Shown here one piece after another: positions 35,377-49,217 of a DNA stretch of 64,000 bases. The notes under the pieces were generated by a model. That model was given only the letters and a program-made list of their open reading frames with translations, was not told the DNA's origin and made no database searches. The DNA lies in contig NC_080061.1 in the NCBI RefSeq assembly GCF_026212465.1, forward strand, positions 17,889,494 through 17,953,493. Reading direction: 5' to 3'. Position 1 is the first letter of the stretch. The number at the start of each line of letters is the position of its first letter. The position numbers and the translations under genes were made by a program. The DNA is from Amaranthus tricolor. Lineage: Eukaryota > Streptophyta > Magnoliopsida > Caryophyllales > Amaranthaceae.

Positions 35377-35916
35377 TTTAGCCCCACGCATGAAAGATGA
35401 TGTAAGTGGAATCACTTATAGAGTCATGACATCTTCTTTTATGTAGAAAGGATAACGATCATCAAATATGAAATGTTCAAATGTTGAAAGTGAATTTTCG
35501 AAGTTGACAATGTCACGGGAATTTCCCACCCCAATATCACGGAAAATGGCCGCGAAAACATGTGAGTCATACTAGCACAATTTGAATCACCTTGGCTGCA
35601 GCATCTAGATCATCGTCCTAGAAAAGAGCCGAATCATTCTTACGGAAAGGAGCCGTAACACTGTACTTGGCCCCAGTTTGGACAGGACCTATCTAAAGGG
35701 GGTTCGAATCACTTTTACCCTAGAAGCACGATAAATGGTAGAACCCAACCTGTTGATGCTTGAACGGTCAATATAAGTTTTTGCTGTCTCGGCCTTGTTA
35801 TGGATCGTCCGAGAATGAATGTAGTCTGATTGTAAATTACATCTTGGGAAAATGTCGCGTCTTGTATGTAGGCCAAAGTAATGACTTGAAAACACTTAGA
35901 AAATATTCGGACACGG
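35377..35916. other. Tat 3' UTR segment
   Basis: No ORF. Contains one or two degenerate relatives of the 90-bp repeat (GTTCGAATCACTTTTACCC at about 35701) before the regular array begins. Confidence 0.45.
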
Positions 35917-36590
35917 TCCGAATCATTTTCCTTCCTGTGATTCGGACACGGTGAAAACACTTAGAAAATATTAGCCCCAAGATCCCCCATCTTGGACTAA
36001 AAGGGAGGTTCGAATCACTTTCCTTCTTGTGATTCGGACACGGTGAAAACACTTTGAAAATGTCAGCCCCAAAATCCAAATCTTGGACTAAAAGGGGGGG
36101 TCCGAATCACTTTCCTTCTTGTGTTTCGGACAAGGCAAAAGACTTGAATATTTTAGCCCCAAGATCCTCATCTTGGGCTAAAAAGGGGGGTCCAAATCAC
36201 TTTCCTTCTTGTGATCCGGACAAGAAAAAAGAGTTAGAATACTTTAGCCTTAAGATCCTCATCTTAGGCTAAAAGAGAGGGTCCGAATCACTTTCCTTCT
36301 TGTGATTCAGACAAGGGAAAATACTTAAAATATTTTAGCCCCAAGATCTTCATCTTCGGCTAAAAGGGGGTCCGAATCACTTTTCTTCTTGTGATTCGGA
36401 CAAGGGAAACGACAGAATATTTTAGCCCCAAGATCCTCATCTTGGGCTAAAAAGGGGGTCCGAATCACTTTCCTTCATGTGATTCGGACAAAGAAAAAGA
36501 CTTGAAATATTTTAGCCCCAAGATCCTCATCTTATGCTAAAGGGGAGGGGGGTCTCCAAATCACGTTCCTTCTTGTGATTCGGACATGGA
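35917..36590. repeat. Tandem array of a two-hairpin 90-bp repeat, 8 copies
   Basis: Copies start at 35917, 36009, 36101, 36191, 36282, 36371, 36459 and 36555 (period 88-96 bp). Each monomer has hairpin A, TCCGAATCAC / GTGATTCGGA with a pyrimidine-rich 10-nt loop, and (in seven of them) hairpin B, TTAGCCCCAAGAT / ATCTTGGGCTAA with a 4-nt loop, followed by a G-run. In the copy at 36243-36273 the B stem reads AGCCTTAAGAT / ATCTTAGGCT, so a C-to-T change in one arm is matched by G-to-A in the other. The array lies in the 3' UTR of the Tat-type element. Tandem repeats in this position are known for Tat elements. Confidence 0.85.
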
Positions 36591-36703
36591 CTGAACTATC
36601 CCTAAAAACAAAACAGGGATTAACATATTTGGGATTGTATTTTCCAAAAGCTAAAGTGTTAATCGAAAAAAATGTTCATCAAACCAACATCTTAAAAATT
36701 AAA

Positions 36704-36931
36704 CTACTTCCTGGACCTAGTCTTCCTCTTCTTGGAAGCCTTCGGTTTGCCAGGGGAAACAGTCACTTCAGCTACTGGGGTGGCCTCAACAATTGGTGGT
36801 GGTGATTCTTGTTTGATTGGGGTATCAACCTCCTCAGCTTTCTTCTCCTCCTCCTCTTTCTCCTCTTCCTGATAACTATTAAAACTTGACCGATTTTTGG
36901 AGATAAAAAGGTCACGTGAGGGGATGAACAC
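36704..36931 (-). pseudogene. Short acidic/basic ORF, function unknown
   Basis: A 75-residue open frame on the element's sense strand. A Glu/Lys-rich stretch (EEEKEEEEKKAEE) is followed by a Pro/Val-rich segment and a basic C-terminus (SKKRKTRSRK). It could be the tail of an element-encoded protein or a chance frame through purine-rich DNA. I do not recognise it. Confidence 0.25.
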
Positions 36932-37619
36932 TAATCATGAACCTAGTTAAAACTAGTTGAATTAGAGCTAAATCCATGAAAAGAATTTAAGTCATGGTTG
37001 ACGTCCAATATATGTATTTCAAGCACACAAATTTAGTTTAAGAAAATTAAATATCCTTTATTAATTAAAGGTATTTAATTTTAAATCTGATTTTTTATAT
37101 TTTATATATGTAACATATATTTTTTTAAGAAATTGAAATTTAATTTTCAACCCTTAAATATATGTACAAACATGGACACGTATATGCAATCACAAATTTT
37201 ACATGTAAACTAATTATGCAAATAAATTGAAACACTCCCCCTAAACACATAGTATTTAGTATTTACTAGTCTAATGCCCGTGCAATGCACGTGTTCTTTA
37301 AAATTTTTCATATATATAGTAATTTAACTATTTTGATGATTTTTCTTAGCATAATTATTGATTATTCAGATAAAAAAGGCATTTAATAATCATATATTAA
37401 AAAAAAATATACATGCTTGATCAAAGTAGATATTAGTAGTAAATTCATAATGTAAGTTATAACCTTTTAACTATATGAAGACATCACATCCTACAACGTT
37501 GTTGAAAATATATTGAAAAATCGAAGTATTATGTTTTAATGATGAAAATGAGTAATAAACATGTGGCAGAGGTATGAGCATTTTATAATAATCATTGTCC
37601 TACAATATATTAATTCAAC
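36932..37619. other. Non-coding, contains a Helitron terminus
   Basis: AT-rich. The terminus at 37266-37291 is the only clear landmark. Confidence 0.45.
37266..37291 (-). mobile_element. Helitron 3' terminus (hairpin + CTAG), minus strand
   Basis: Plus strand CTAG (37266-37269), then a CGTGCA-A-TGCACG palindrome (37279-37291). On the minus strand this is hairpin, about 9-nt spacer, CTAG, T. Same family type as 11524-11550. The body would extend to the right, but its 5' end was not identified. Confidence 0.6.
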
Positions 37620-37883
37620 AACCACTTTGACAAGTGGCGCCGTTAAAATGAGTGTTGAGAAATTGCTATGATTTGTCACGTGTCCCTTTAAATCATTTTT
37701 CTTAATTAATGTTATTTATTTCTTCTTTACTTAATTCAGTAAATAAACTCTAGAGTAAATGATAATAATTAAGTAAATAAGAAATAAATAACATTAATTA
37801 AGAAAAATAATTTAAAGGGACATGTGACAAATCATAGCAATTTCTCAACACTCATTCTAAAGGCACCACTTGGCAAAGTGGTT
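37620..37883. mobile_element. Foldback MITE with approximately 117-bp inverted arms
   Basis: The left arm AACCACTTTGACAAGTGG... and the reverse complement of the right arm AACCACTTTGCCAAGTGG... match with few mismatches through GAGTGTTGAGAAATTGCTAT, GATTTGTCAC and TTAATTAATGTTATTTATTT to a short central loop at about 37740-37770. No coding sequence. No convincing TSD. Superfamily unknown. Confidence 0.72.
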
Positions 37884-37929
37884 ACTGAATGAGTATATCG
37901 TATGACTGTACCCTTACTTCCCCTATGTT

Positions 37930-40789
37930 CATGCAATGTCATTTAACATTCCAAGTTCCATATGAATATATGCAAAACGATCAGGACTTAAATGTTTTGT
38001 AAATATATCAGCTAATTGATTTTCTGTAGGAATAAAAGATAGAGTAATATTACCTTTTTCAACATGATCACGTATGAAATGGTGAAGTAGCTCAATGTGT
38101 TTTGTACGTGAATGTCGTACCGAGTTTTGGGTAATATAAATTGCACCTGTATTATCACACTTAATTGGAATACTTTTGAGATCAACTCAAAGATCTCGAA
38201 GCTGTTATGCAATCCAAAAGATTTGAGAACAACATGCACCAGCTGCTATAGATTCAGCTTCTGCTGTAGATAAAGCAACTGAATTTTTCTTTTTAGAATA
38301 CCATGAAATCAAAGATGATCCCAAGAATTGACACGATCCTGAAGTGCTCTTTCTATCAACCTTAGAACTAGCATAATCCGCATCTGAAAAACCAATTAAA
38401 GAAAAATTTCCACAACTAGGGTACGTACCATGGATCGAAGTCTTTAGTCCCATGTAAATATCTAAAGATTCTCTTAACTGCTATTAAGTGAGATTCTTTT
38501 GGGTTAGCTTGAATACGAGCACATAAAAAAACACTAAATATTATATACGGACGACTAGCTGTTAAATACAATAAAGGACCAATCATACCTCTATAAGTCT
38601 TTTGATCAACACTCTTACCGTTAATATCTTGATCTAGACTTAGTGTTGCACTCATAGGCGTATTAGCACTTTTGCATTGATCCATATTGTACTTATTTAA
38701 TAGATCTCTAACATATTTACTTTGACAAATAAATATGCCATCTTTCTTTTGCTTTATTTGTAATCCAAGAGAAAATGTTAAGTCTCCCATCATGCTAATT
38801 TCAAATTACTTGCACATGATATCAGAAAATTCCTTGCACAAGAATGATTAGTAGCTCCTAACAATATATCATCAACATATACTTGAATAATAAGAATATA
38901 TTTTCCTTTAGTCTTAATAAAAAGTGTTTTGTGAAATTTACCTCGTTGAAAATTAGTTTCAAGTAAATGTGAGCTAAATCTGTCATACCAAGCCCCTTGA
39001 GCTTTTTTCAAGCCATATACAACTTTGTTTAGTTTAAATACATGATTAGCAAATTCAAATTTTCAAAATCAGGTGGTTTTTTAACATATAATTCCTTTTT
39101 TAAGTAGCCATTTAAGAAAGCACATTTAACATCCATTTGTTATAATTTTATATTCATATATGAAGTGAAAGCAGGAATAATTCGAATAGATTCCAACCTT
39201 GCTATGGGAGCAAAAGTTTCGTCATAATCAATACCTTCTTCTTGATCATAGCCTTGAGCTACTAGTCTTGCTTTGTTCCTTATGATCTCTCCATCCTCAT
39301 TGAGCTTGTTATGAAAGACCCATCTAGTTCTAATAATAGTACGATCTAGTGTCTTTCAACTAGATCCCAAACTTTGTTTCTTTCGAATTCATTTACTTCA
39401 CTGTGCATAGAAATGATCCATTCCGGTTTATTGTATTGCTTCTTTTATATCCTTTGGTTCTACAAGAGAAACAAAAGCAGAAAATGCGCATAAATTTCTA
39501 AGAGAGGATCGAGTTTGAGTAACTTTGTTTGGATCACTTATGATGTCTTCCGGAAGATGTTGAGATGATAATCTAAACCTTCTTCTAAGTATGGATGGTG
39601 TGTAATAATTTAGAGAACTCGTTCCTACTTCCTTCGAGGAATATTTAGTTGGAGTACTTAAATAAGTACTTTCAGGAGTTGTTTCCAGGTCTTAAGGTTA
39701 GTTCTTAAGATCAGGCTGTGAGTCTTCAATGCGCTCAACCTGTTTTTCTTCAACCTCATCAAGACTTTGTGTAGGATCTTACATGTTCTTCTTTTTATAT
39801 TCATTATAATCATTGGTATCTAATTCATCATCACTTACATCATCAAAATATTTGTTAAGGTTTAACTCTTTAAAGCCTTCACTTAATATTCCATTGTTAG
39901 ATTCATAAAATACCACATGTATGCTTTCCTCAACTATACTTGTTCGCTTATTTAGCACTCTATAAGCTTTACTATTTAATGAGTATCCAAGAAATATAAC
40001 TTCATCACTTCTAGCATCAAACTTACCTAGATTATCCTTACCATTATTGGATAAAACACTTACAACCAAATGGTCAAAGGTAGACTATGTTTGGTTTTCT
40101 ACCTTTAAATAATTCGTAGGGGGTTTTCTTAAGTATAGGTTTAATGAGACACCTATTTAAGACATAGTTTGCTATATTAACTGCTTCGGCCTAATAATAT
40201 TTGGCTAATCCATTTTCCATAAGCATAGTCCTAGCCGTTTCTTCTAAAATGCGATTTTTCCTTTCAACCACACCATTTTGTTGGGGTGTCCTACGAGCTA
40301 AAAAATTATGGGTTATATTATATTTTCACAAAAGGAATTAAGGTCTAGTTGATCAAACTCTCTCCCATGATCACTTCTAACCGAAACAATTGGAAGATTT
40401 AACTGAGTTTGCATTTCTTTACAATATCTTGAGAACGGTTTCAAAACTTCACCTTTATCCTTCAAAAAATCAACCCACGTGAATCTAGAATAATCATCAA
40501 CTGTTACTAGAATATAAGAATTATATCGTATGCTCCTTACACGCATTGGACCACAAAGATCAATGCGTAGAAGTTCAAATGGTCTTGAAGTACTTACTAT
40601 TTTCTTAGGTTTAAATGAACTTCTTACTTGTTTACCTCTAATACATGAATCACATGACGGACTGTGCTTGTAGTCAAGAGCTGGAAGTCCCTTAACTAGA
40701 CTTTTACTTACTAATTCATGCATGGTGTGCGTATTGTTGTGACCAAGCCTTCTATGCCATAGCTTTGGATCATCCGTTAATTCAAACAT
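37930..40789 (-). pseudogene. Copia IN-RT-RNase H fragment, LTR-less
   Basis: Reading leftwards: integrase zinc site (LWHRRLGHNN, CDSCIRGKQ; 40765-40630), LLRIDLCGPM, VTVDDYSRFTWVDFL (about 40500), VRSDHGREF (about 40380), and an extended insertion after the integrase with GKFDARSDEVIFLGYS (about 40010). RT blocks YDEETFAPI-like (about 39230), VDDILLGATN (about 38870) and KYVRDLL (about 38710) follow, then RNase H ALSTAEAESIAAG (about 38260). Several stops and frameshifts are present. Gag, protease and both LTRs are absent. The style (SIRE/Tork-like copia) is not firmly assigned. It sits inside the 3' region of the Tat-type element. Confidence 0.85.
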
Positions 40790-41031
40790 AATTCAACATA
40801 TTTTGGACTTAAAATATTTATTAATTAACCACTTTATATCTAATATAATTTTGGTCTTAAACAACTAAATATAAATATATACTTAATTTATTTGTTTAAT
40901 TTAATATGTGTTTTGAATCATCATCACTTAAAGGAGTTGAGTTTTTAGTAGTATTTCACATTTCTTTGAAGAATATTTTTTGCACTTTTTGTAACATTCT
41001 TTGTTTTCGACTGTAGAACGGCAAAATAAAC
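40790..41031. other. Non-coding spacer between copia fragment and additional ORF
   Basis: AT-rich. Ends with a pyrimidine tract and GTTTTCGACTGTAG (about 41007-41021), which could be a splice acceptor upstream of the additional ORF. Confidence 0.35.
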
Positions 41032-42613
41032 ATGGACAGGGTAGAGAGGGCTCCTTCCAAAGAGGAGGGTCAATAACTCCTCGCCAAGAGGAAGTATGTG
41101 GAGATCCCCGAGGAGTTGCAGCGGGATGCTCCTCGTAAGAAAACTACTGCAAGGAAGAAGCCTAATACTGCTTCTCCTGCTGCTGCTGCTACCGCGTCAC
41201 CAGCAGACGCGAAGAGTTCGACCCCTCCAGGGTCGAACAAGACTGTGTACAGCGCCGAGCCTATTACTGAACATAGGCCGGTTCGTCCCACTCCAAAAGC
41301 AAAGTTGTTGCCCAAGATAAGGGCAAAAATGTTGCTAAGGGGTCTTGGGATACACCGGCCGAATCATATGAAAAAGTATACAACCGCCGCATCCGTCCAC
41401 ACCGGGACGATGCGGAGTTTATCGAGATAGGTCACAAGGATCTTATAACCTACCTCAATAGGGCCTCGCGGAACCTACTGAGTGAGAAAAACATGGAATA
41501 TTTGGACTCTATTGCCCCGGTTGAGAGAATGAGACAAGCATGCTTCTCCGTCGCTGATGTAAGTATAATACTTGTCTTAATTCCTAAATGTTCAATTTTT
41601 AAATTTCTTAACTTTGCCTTTATAATAGGTTCTTCTGAGGATGGAGTACCAGTTAGTTGTGGCTCGTTTTTTTGTGGCGGAGAATGCCGCCCTCTCTTCA
41701 AAGGTGTCGGCTCAAAATGCTGAACTTGAGAAGTTGAGGGCTGAAGTTGCTTATTTGCCCGGTCTTAAGAAGAAATTGGCAAAGTTTAAGGTTTATCCGA
41801 ACGCTTGGCCATAGCTCAGAAATGGAGGGGCCGCATCAAAGAGCACCTCAATCTGGCGGGCTAGACTCTGCATCAAGCTGCAGATCAATCGATGAAAATC
41901 TGCCAGGACGTGGCTCACATTCTAGAATTCCATGACAAATTAGTCGCGAACAATGAGCAAGTGATCAAGCTGGTCATAGAGGATATATGGACAGTTTTGA
42001 GAGGGTTCTTGATGCGGCAAAGGTCTACAAGCTACGGTCTGAGAGAGACTCTTGGATCGCCCGACAATGGTTGGGATCAGATGCTGTGGTGAAGTTTATG
42101 ACGGATCTTTCTTCAGAGATAATGAACAGCGGGGCGCTGGTGGAGCTGGAAAAGTTCAAGTTAGTCGCCGAGAAGATGGGGTTGATTTTTACAAACTGAG
42201 GGGGCTAGCTGAGTCGAGTCTTGATGAGGCCTTGGTCAATCTCAAAGAGGTACTTGACCGGGATTCCGAGGTCTTGACCAACCAAGCATGGGATGAAGAG
42301 GAGTATTGGGCATGGGCGGAAAAGATGGATCCTGATCATGAAAAGAAGACTCTGACTCTTGATCTTTACAAAATCTCGGTGGCCTATCCTCCGTTTCCTA
42401 AGGTCGCGGAAAGGTCTTCGTTCCTCAACCTTCATCAAGAGTCTTCGAGTTTATTAAATATTATATCCAATAAGAAATAGACTTTTCGCGGCTTATCTGA
42501 AGAGTTGGCGGGTGATGAACCACGGCCTGATCTTGAAGATATTATTAGGTTCACACCTTCTCCTCAACATCTCGACCCCCAACCGCATCAAACTGAAGAC
42601 CAAAGCTCTGATT
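41032..42613 (+). pseudogene. Antisense additional ORF of the Tat-type element, spliced, broken
   Basis: It starts MDRVERAPSKEEG and reaches a TAA after 14 codons, then a basic/Ala-rich region (KKTTARKKPN, 41140-41240). A frameshift near 41310 leads into YEKVYNRRIRPHRDDAEF... (to 41558). A 70-bp intron with perfect plant signals (GTAAGT at 41559, AATAG ending 41628, phase 0) joins AFSVAD-type coding to VLLRMEYQLVVARFF and a heptad-rich coiled coil (ENAALSSKVS...LEKLRAEV). Later segments (about 41987-42199 and 42190-42480) continue in other frames with an SLDEALVNLKEVLDRD-like acidic helix region. The layout resembles plant 'putative gypsy type transposon' proteins encoded antisense in Retand/Grande-type elements; that match is from memory. 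Strand is opposite to gag-pol. Function unknown. Confidence 0.6.
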
Positions 42614-42779
42614 AGCTTATAGATTTGAACTTATCATGCTCCTTAGGACCTAGGACCTTATAATTTTTGTCATTATTTGGAACTATGAATCAAATTGCCA
42701 TTTGTAATTATAACTCAAATTGTGCTAAGTTAAATGTTAACATGATTATGTTCCAACTTTTGGATTTTTTGGCGGCAAT

Positions 42780-43010
42780 CTTTATTATCATCATCATCAT
42801 CATCCAACCCAGTATATCCCGCTCTTAGAAAGCTAAGGCCAGGGTCTGGGGAGGGAAGGACGGCGGCAACTCATACCCATAAAGGAGAGCATGGCAAAAG
42901 GAATCCCGCGACTCGAGAAAGATAAAGAGACACGAAAAACACGGGCAAGACAACTTAAAGGCCTATAGACAGAAGGACCACCACAAAAGAGAACAAAGAA
43001 CTAAAAAGAA
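42780..43010 (-). mobile_element. SINE-like repeat (trinucleotide tail), copy 2
   Basis: Minus strand ends TACTGGGTTGGATGATGATG. Shares the words CCCAGTATATCCCGCTC, CAGGGTCTGGGGAGGG, GGCAACTCATACC and CTCGAGAAAGA with copy 1 at 4863-5010. Upstream limit approximate. Confidence 0.5.
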
Positions 43011-43159
43011 AGGAAACAGTAAGAGAAATCTTTATTATGTTCTTACCATTTAAACTTTATACTTTATTTAGCAAGCTTTGCAATACCCAATCTAACCAAT
43101 TCAAAAGTCGAACTCGATATACCAATGAATAAGCTCGATACATGCAACTCAAGTTTAAT

Positions 43160-43470
43160 AGTACGGAAAATTGAATATTGATATTAAATTGATGACGTGT
43201 AAAACTGATCATATAACACGGAAATTTCAATACCGATACACAATGATGAAACGAAAAACTGAACATATAACATGGAAAATTGAAAAGTGATACAAAATGA
43301 TGATACGGAAAATTGAACATACAACACGGAAAATTAAATACTGATACAACTTAAAATGATGAAAAGGAAAACTGAACATATAACACGGAAAAACGGAAAA
43401 ATGAATGCTGATGAACTTAAAGTGATGACGCGAAAAACTGAAACTGGACATATAACCGAAGCACAAGTTG
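43160..43470. repeat. Short tandem array (about 56-66 bp unit, ~5 copies)
   Basis: Recurring CTGAACATATAACACGGAAA + TTGAATACTGATACAA-like + AATGATGAAACGGAAAA, with units near 43164, 43220, 43276, 43327 and 43387. It lies directly downstream (on the minus strand) of the integrase stop of the Tat-type element. Monomers are more diverged than in the 35.9-kb array. Confidence 0.7.
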
Positions 43471-46221
43471 ATGATGATGAATGACCATATGCCCCTTGCT
43501 AAGCTTGTTAATGAAGTACTTTAGGAGGTCAGCATGCCACGGTCGTTTCAACTTCTTTCCCTCTATGTCTTCCAACTCAAATGTATTGGATTTGATGATA
43601 TGAAGGATCTTGAATGGGCCATCCCAATTGGCTCCTAACTTTCCTTTCTCTGTGATCTTACCCGTTGCTTCATTCTTACACAAAACCAAGTCCCCAACAT
43701 TCATGTGTCTAATTTTGACATGTCGATTGAATTGACGAGTCATTCTTTATTATTAGGCTATTGACATCAACAATGCATTTCCTCTCGTTTCTGGAGCAAG
43801 TCCAAGTTTACCCTTTTCTGATTGTCATTTTCACTGTAAGAATAATAAGTGATTATTGTTAAGGGTATTCGAATTTCTACAGAAAGTACTGCCTTGGATC
43901 CATAGACTAGAGAAAATGGGGTGTGACCAGTGGCTTCTTTGACTATGGTTCGACTCGCCCAAAGTATGCCTATTAAATGTTCATCCCACGTACCTTTTGT
44001 CCCTTCTATCTTCTTTTTGATGCCATTAAGGATTTCCTTATTGGCAGATTCAACTTGCCTGTTCGTTTGTGGTCGAGACACCAAGCTGTATCTAATTTGA
44101 ATATTAAACTTATCACAATACTCTATTGTTCCTTAACTTATGAATTGCCTGCCATTGTCCGTGGTGATGACCCGGGGAATGCCATATCTCGTTATAATGT
44201 TTCTTCAAAGAAATTGGCAAACTTGTTTATCTGTTATTGTGCTGAGAGGTTCTACTTCAACATATTTAGAAAAATAATTGATTACAATGATCACGAATTT
44301 TCTTTGACCCTTTGCTAGGCGAAATGGACCGAGGAGATCCATTCCCCATTTATCAAATGGCATATTGGCAACACGGATTGTATTGTAGTGAGGTACTTAT
44401 AGGCTTTTTGGTAACCTTGGAGAAGAATTGGCATATAGAGCACCTTAGGATTAAAGTTTCTGCGTCGCTCCTACGAGAACGCCGATAGTACTCACTTTTG
44501 AGGGCCTTATTAATCACTATTCTCACCCCTTGGTGTATTCCACATGCTCCTTCATGGATTTCTCGCAAGATATAATTTCCCTCTTCTAGAGTTACACATT
44601 TCAATAGTGGATGTGTATATGATTTTTTGTAGAGGGTTCCATCATAGAATTCAAACCACTTTCCCTTCTTTCTTTGGATTTGAGCTTCAAGCTCATCGTT
44701 TGGGTGGATATCTTGTTGGAGATACCTAATGAGAGGTTCCATCCATGTTTCTGATCTGTTGATTGTTGAAACCATGATGTTAACACTAGCGTTACGATGC
44801 ACCTCCCAGATGATGCTGCGGGCATCGGATGTTGCAGCTAAACTAGCCAATCTTGCGAGCGAGTCCGCTTGAGCGTTGTCTAATCTAGGAATGTGAATGA
44901 GTGAAAATTTGTCAAATTTGGTAATGGATTCTTTCACTCTTTGCAATTGCATCTTCATGCTATCGTCTTTGAATTCGAACTCCCCATTCACTTGTCCGAC
45001 TATCAACTAAGAATTAGAGAAGACTGACAAGGTCCTTACCCAAACTTCATGGTAAATGTTTAACCCTAGTATGAGGGCCTCATACTCAGCCTCATTGTCG
45101 GATGCGGAAAATTCAAATTGCACAGGCCGCTCCATTTTAACCCCGATGGAAGATACGATAAGTACCCCAGCTCCACTTGTAGACTTGGTGGAAGAGCCAT
45201 CTACATATAATTTCCATTCTTGATTAGGATCTCTTGGATTTTGCCCCGTGCTCTCAGCTATGAAATCAACTAATGCTTGGACTTTGATTGCTGTACGTGG
45301 TTCGTATTCTATTCCGTAGTCAACCAGTTGATTAGCCCAATCAGTGATGCGACTTGAGTGGTTTTTGCCTTCTAAGATCTTTTTCAAGGGCTGGTTAGTT
45401 CTTACTCGAATTTGATGTGATTGAAAATAGGGCTTTAACTTCCTACTTTCCATCACAACGGCGCCAATATTTTCTCCACTTCACTATAGTTCCCTTCTGA
45501 GCCACAAAAGGCATGGCTTATGTAGTACACTGGGAGCTGTTTCTTATCTCTTTCTGCCATAAGAACTCTAGAGAGAGTATTCAGACACCGATACATATAG
45601 GATTAGAATTTCTCCTTGGACGGGGGAGACTAACTTGGGCAAGGAATCCAGGTAATCTTTCAGCTTACTGAAGGCTTCTTCTACGTCCTCTGTCGACTCA
45701 AACTTGGATTGTTTGAGGGTCCTAAAGAACCGGGAGCATTTATCCGCGGATTTGGACATGAATCTTCCCAAGGCTACTACACACCCCGTCAACTTTTGTA
45801 CTTCTTTCACAGATTTAGGGGATTTCATAGCAACTATGGCTTTTATTTTATCAGGATTTGCCTCAATCCCCCTTTCTTCCACTAGGAATCCTAAACATTT
45901 TCCTACCGTCACCCCAAATACGCACTTATCAGAATTTAGGCGCATTTGGTGGTTACGAAGAGTCATAAATGTCACTCGTAGATCCGCGGCATGATCAGTG
46001 GCTTACTTATTTTTCGTTATCATGTCATCCACATATACTTTCAAGTATCTACCTATCTCGGAGTTAAAGACTTTATACACCATGCATTAATATATGGCTC
46101 CCACATTCTTTAACCCAAATGGCATGACCTTGGAACAATATACCTCGGCACTTGTGATGAATCCCGTGTGAGGTTGATCTTCAAGGGCTGGAGGAATTTG
46201 GTGGTAACCCACGTTAGCATT
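43440..46221 (-). pseudogene. Tat-type gypsy pol (RT part, RNase H, aRNH, integrase), broken
   Basis: RT from 46221: GYHQIP, a FITSAEVYCSKVMPFGLKN-like segment (about 46130) and KVYVDDM (about 46040; the YVDD site). Then VFGVTVGKCLGFLV (about 45900), an RNase H remnant, and the second archaeal-type RNase H (WKLYVDGSSTKSTSGAG, about 45210; NEAEYEALILGL, about 45090) that is diagnostic of the Tat lineage. Integrase: IHEGACGIHQG and CSICQ zinc site (about 44560-44440), GMDLLGPF (about 44330), DNGRQF-like (about 44155), VESANKEI (about 44040). The C-terminal domain LVLCKNEATGK...NWDGPFKI...WHADLLKYF ends at about 43490, without a chromodomain. Stops and frameshifts are scattered. The first half of RT is missing: the protease at 58183 and RT at 46221 are joined by only about 35 bp once the Tekay insertion is removed. 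Confidence 0.85.
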
Positions 46222-49043
<2,822 letters not shown>

Positions 49044-49045
49044 AA

Positions 49046-49058
49046 TGGTATCAGAGCC
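49046..49058 (+). other. Primer-binding site of the Tekay element
   Basis: TGGTATCAGAGCC, complementary to the 3' end of initiator methionine tRNA, 2 bp after the LTR end. Confidence 0.9.
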
Positions 49059-49217
49059 AACATTCCTTAGATGATAAAGGAATAAACAACCTTAGTAGAG
49101 AGTTGGGAAGTAGTCTTTGGGACGTAAATTTGTTGGAATGTGTTTGTGTCGTATGTTGTTTGGTGATAAGTAATGTTTTATTTCTTTTTTTTATTCTTTC
49201 GTGTAGAATCAGGAGAT

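Noticed and set aside
35917..36590. CRISPR-like array (palindromic 30-bp repeats at regular spacing)
   Set aside because: The 'spacers' are themselves conserved between units, the genome is plant nuclear, and no cas-like gene exists. It is a tandem repeat in a retroelement UTR.
40790..41031. Missing gag/5' part of the copia fragment
   Set aside because: The region is AT-rich without gag-like motifs or an LTR end.
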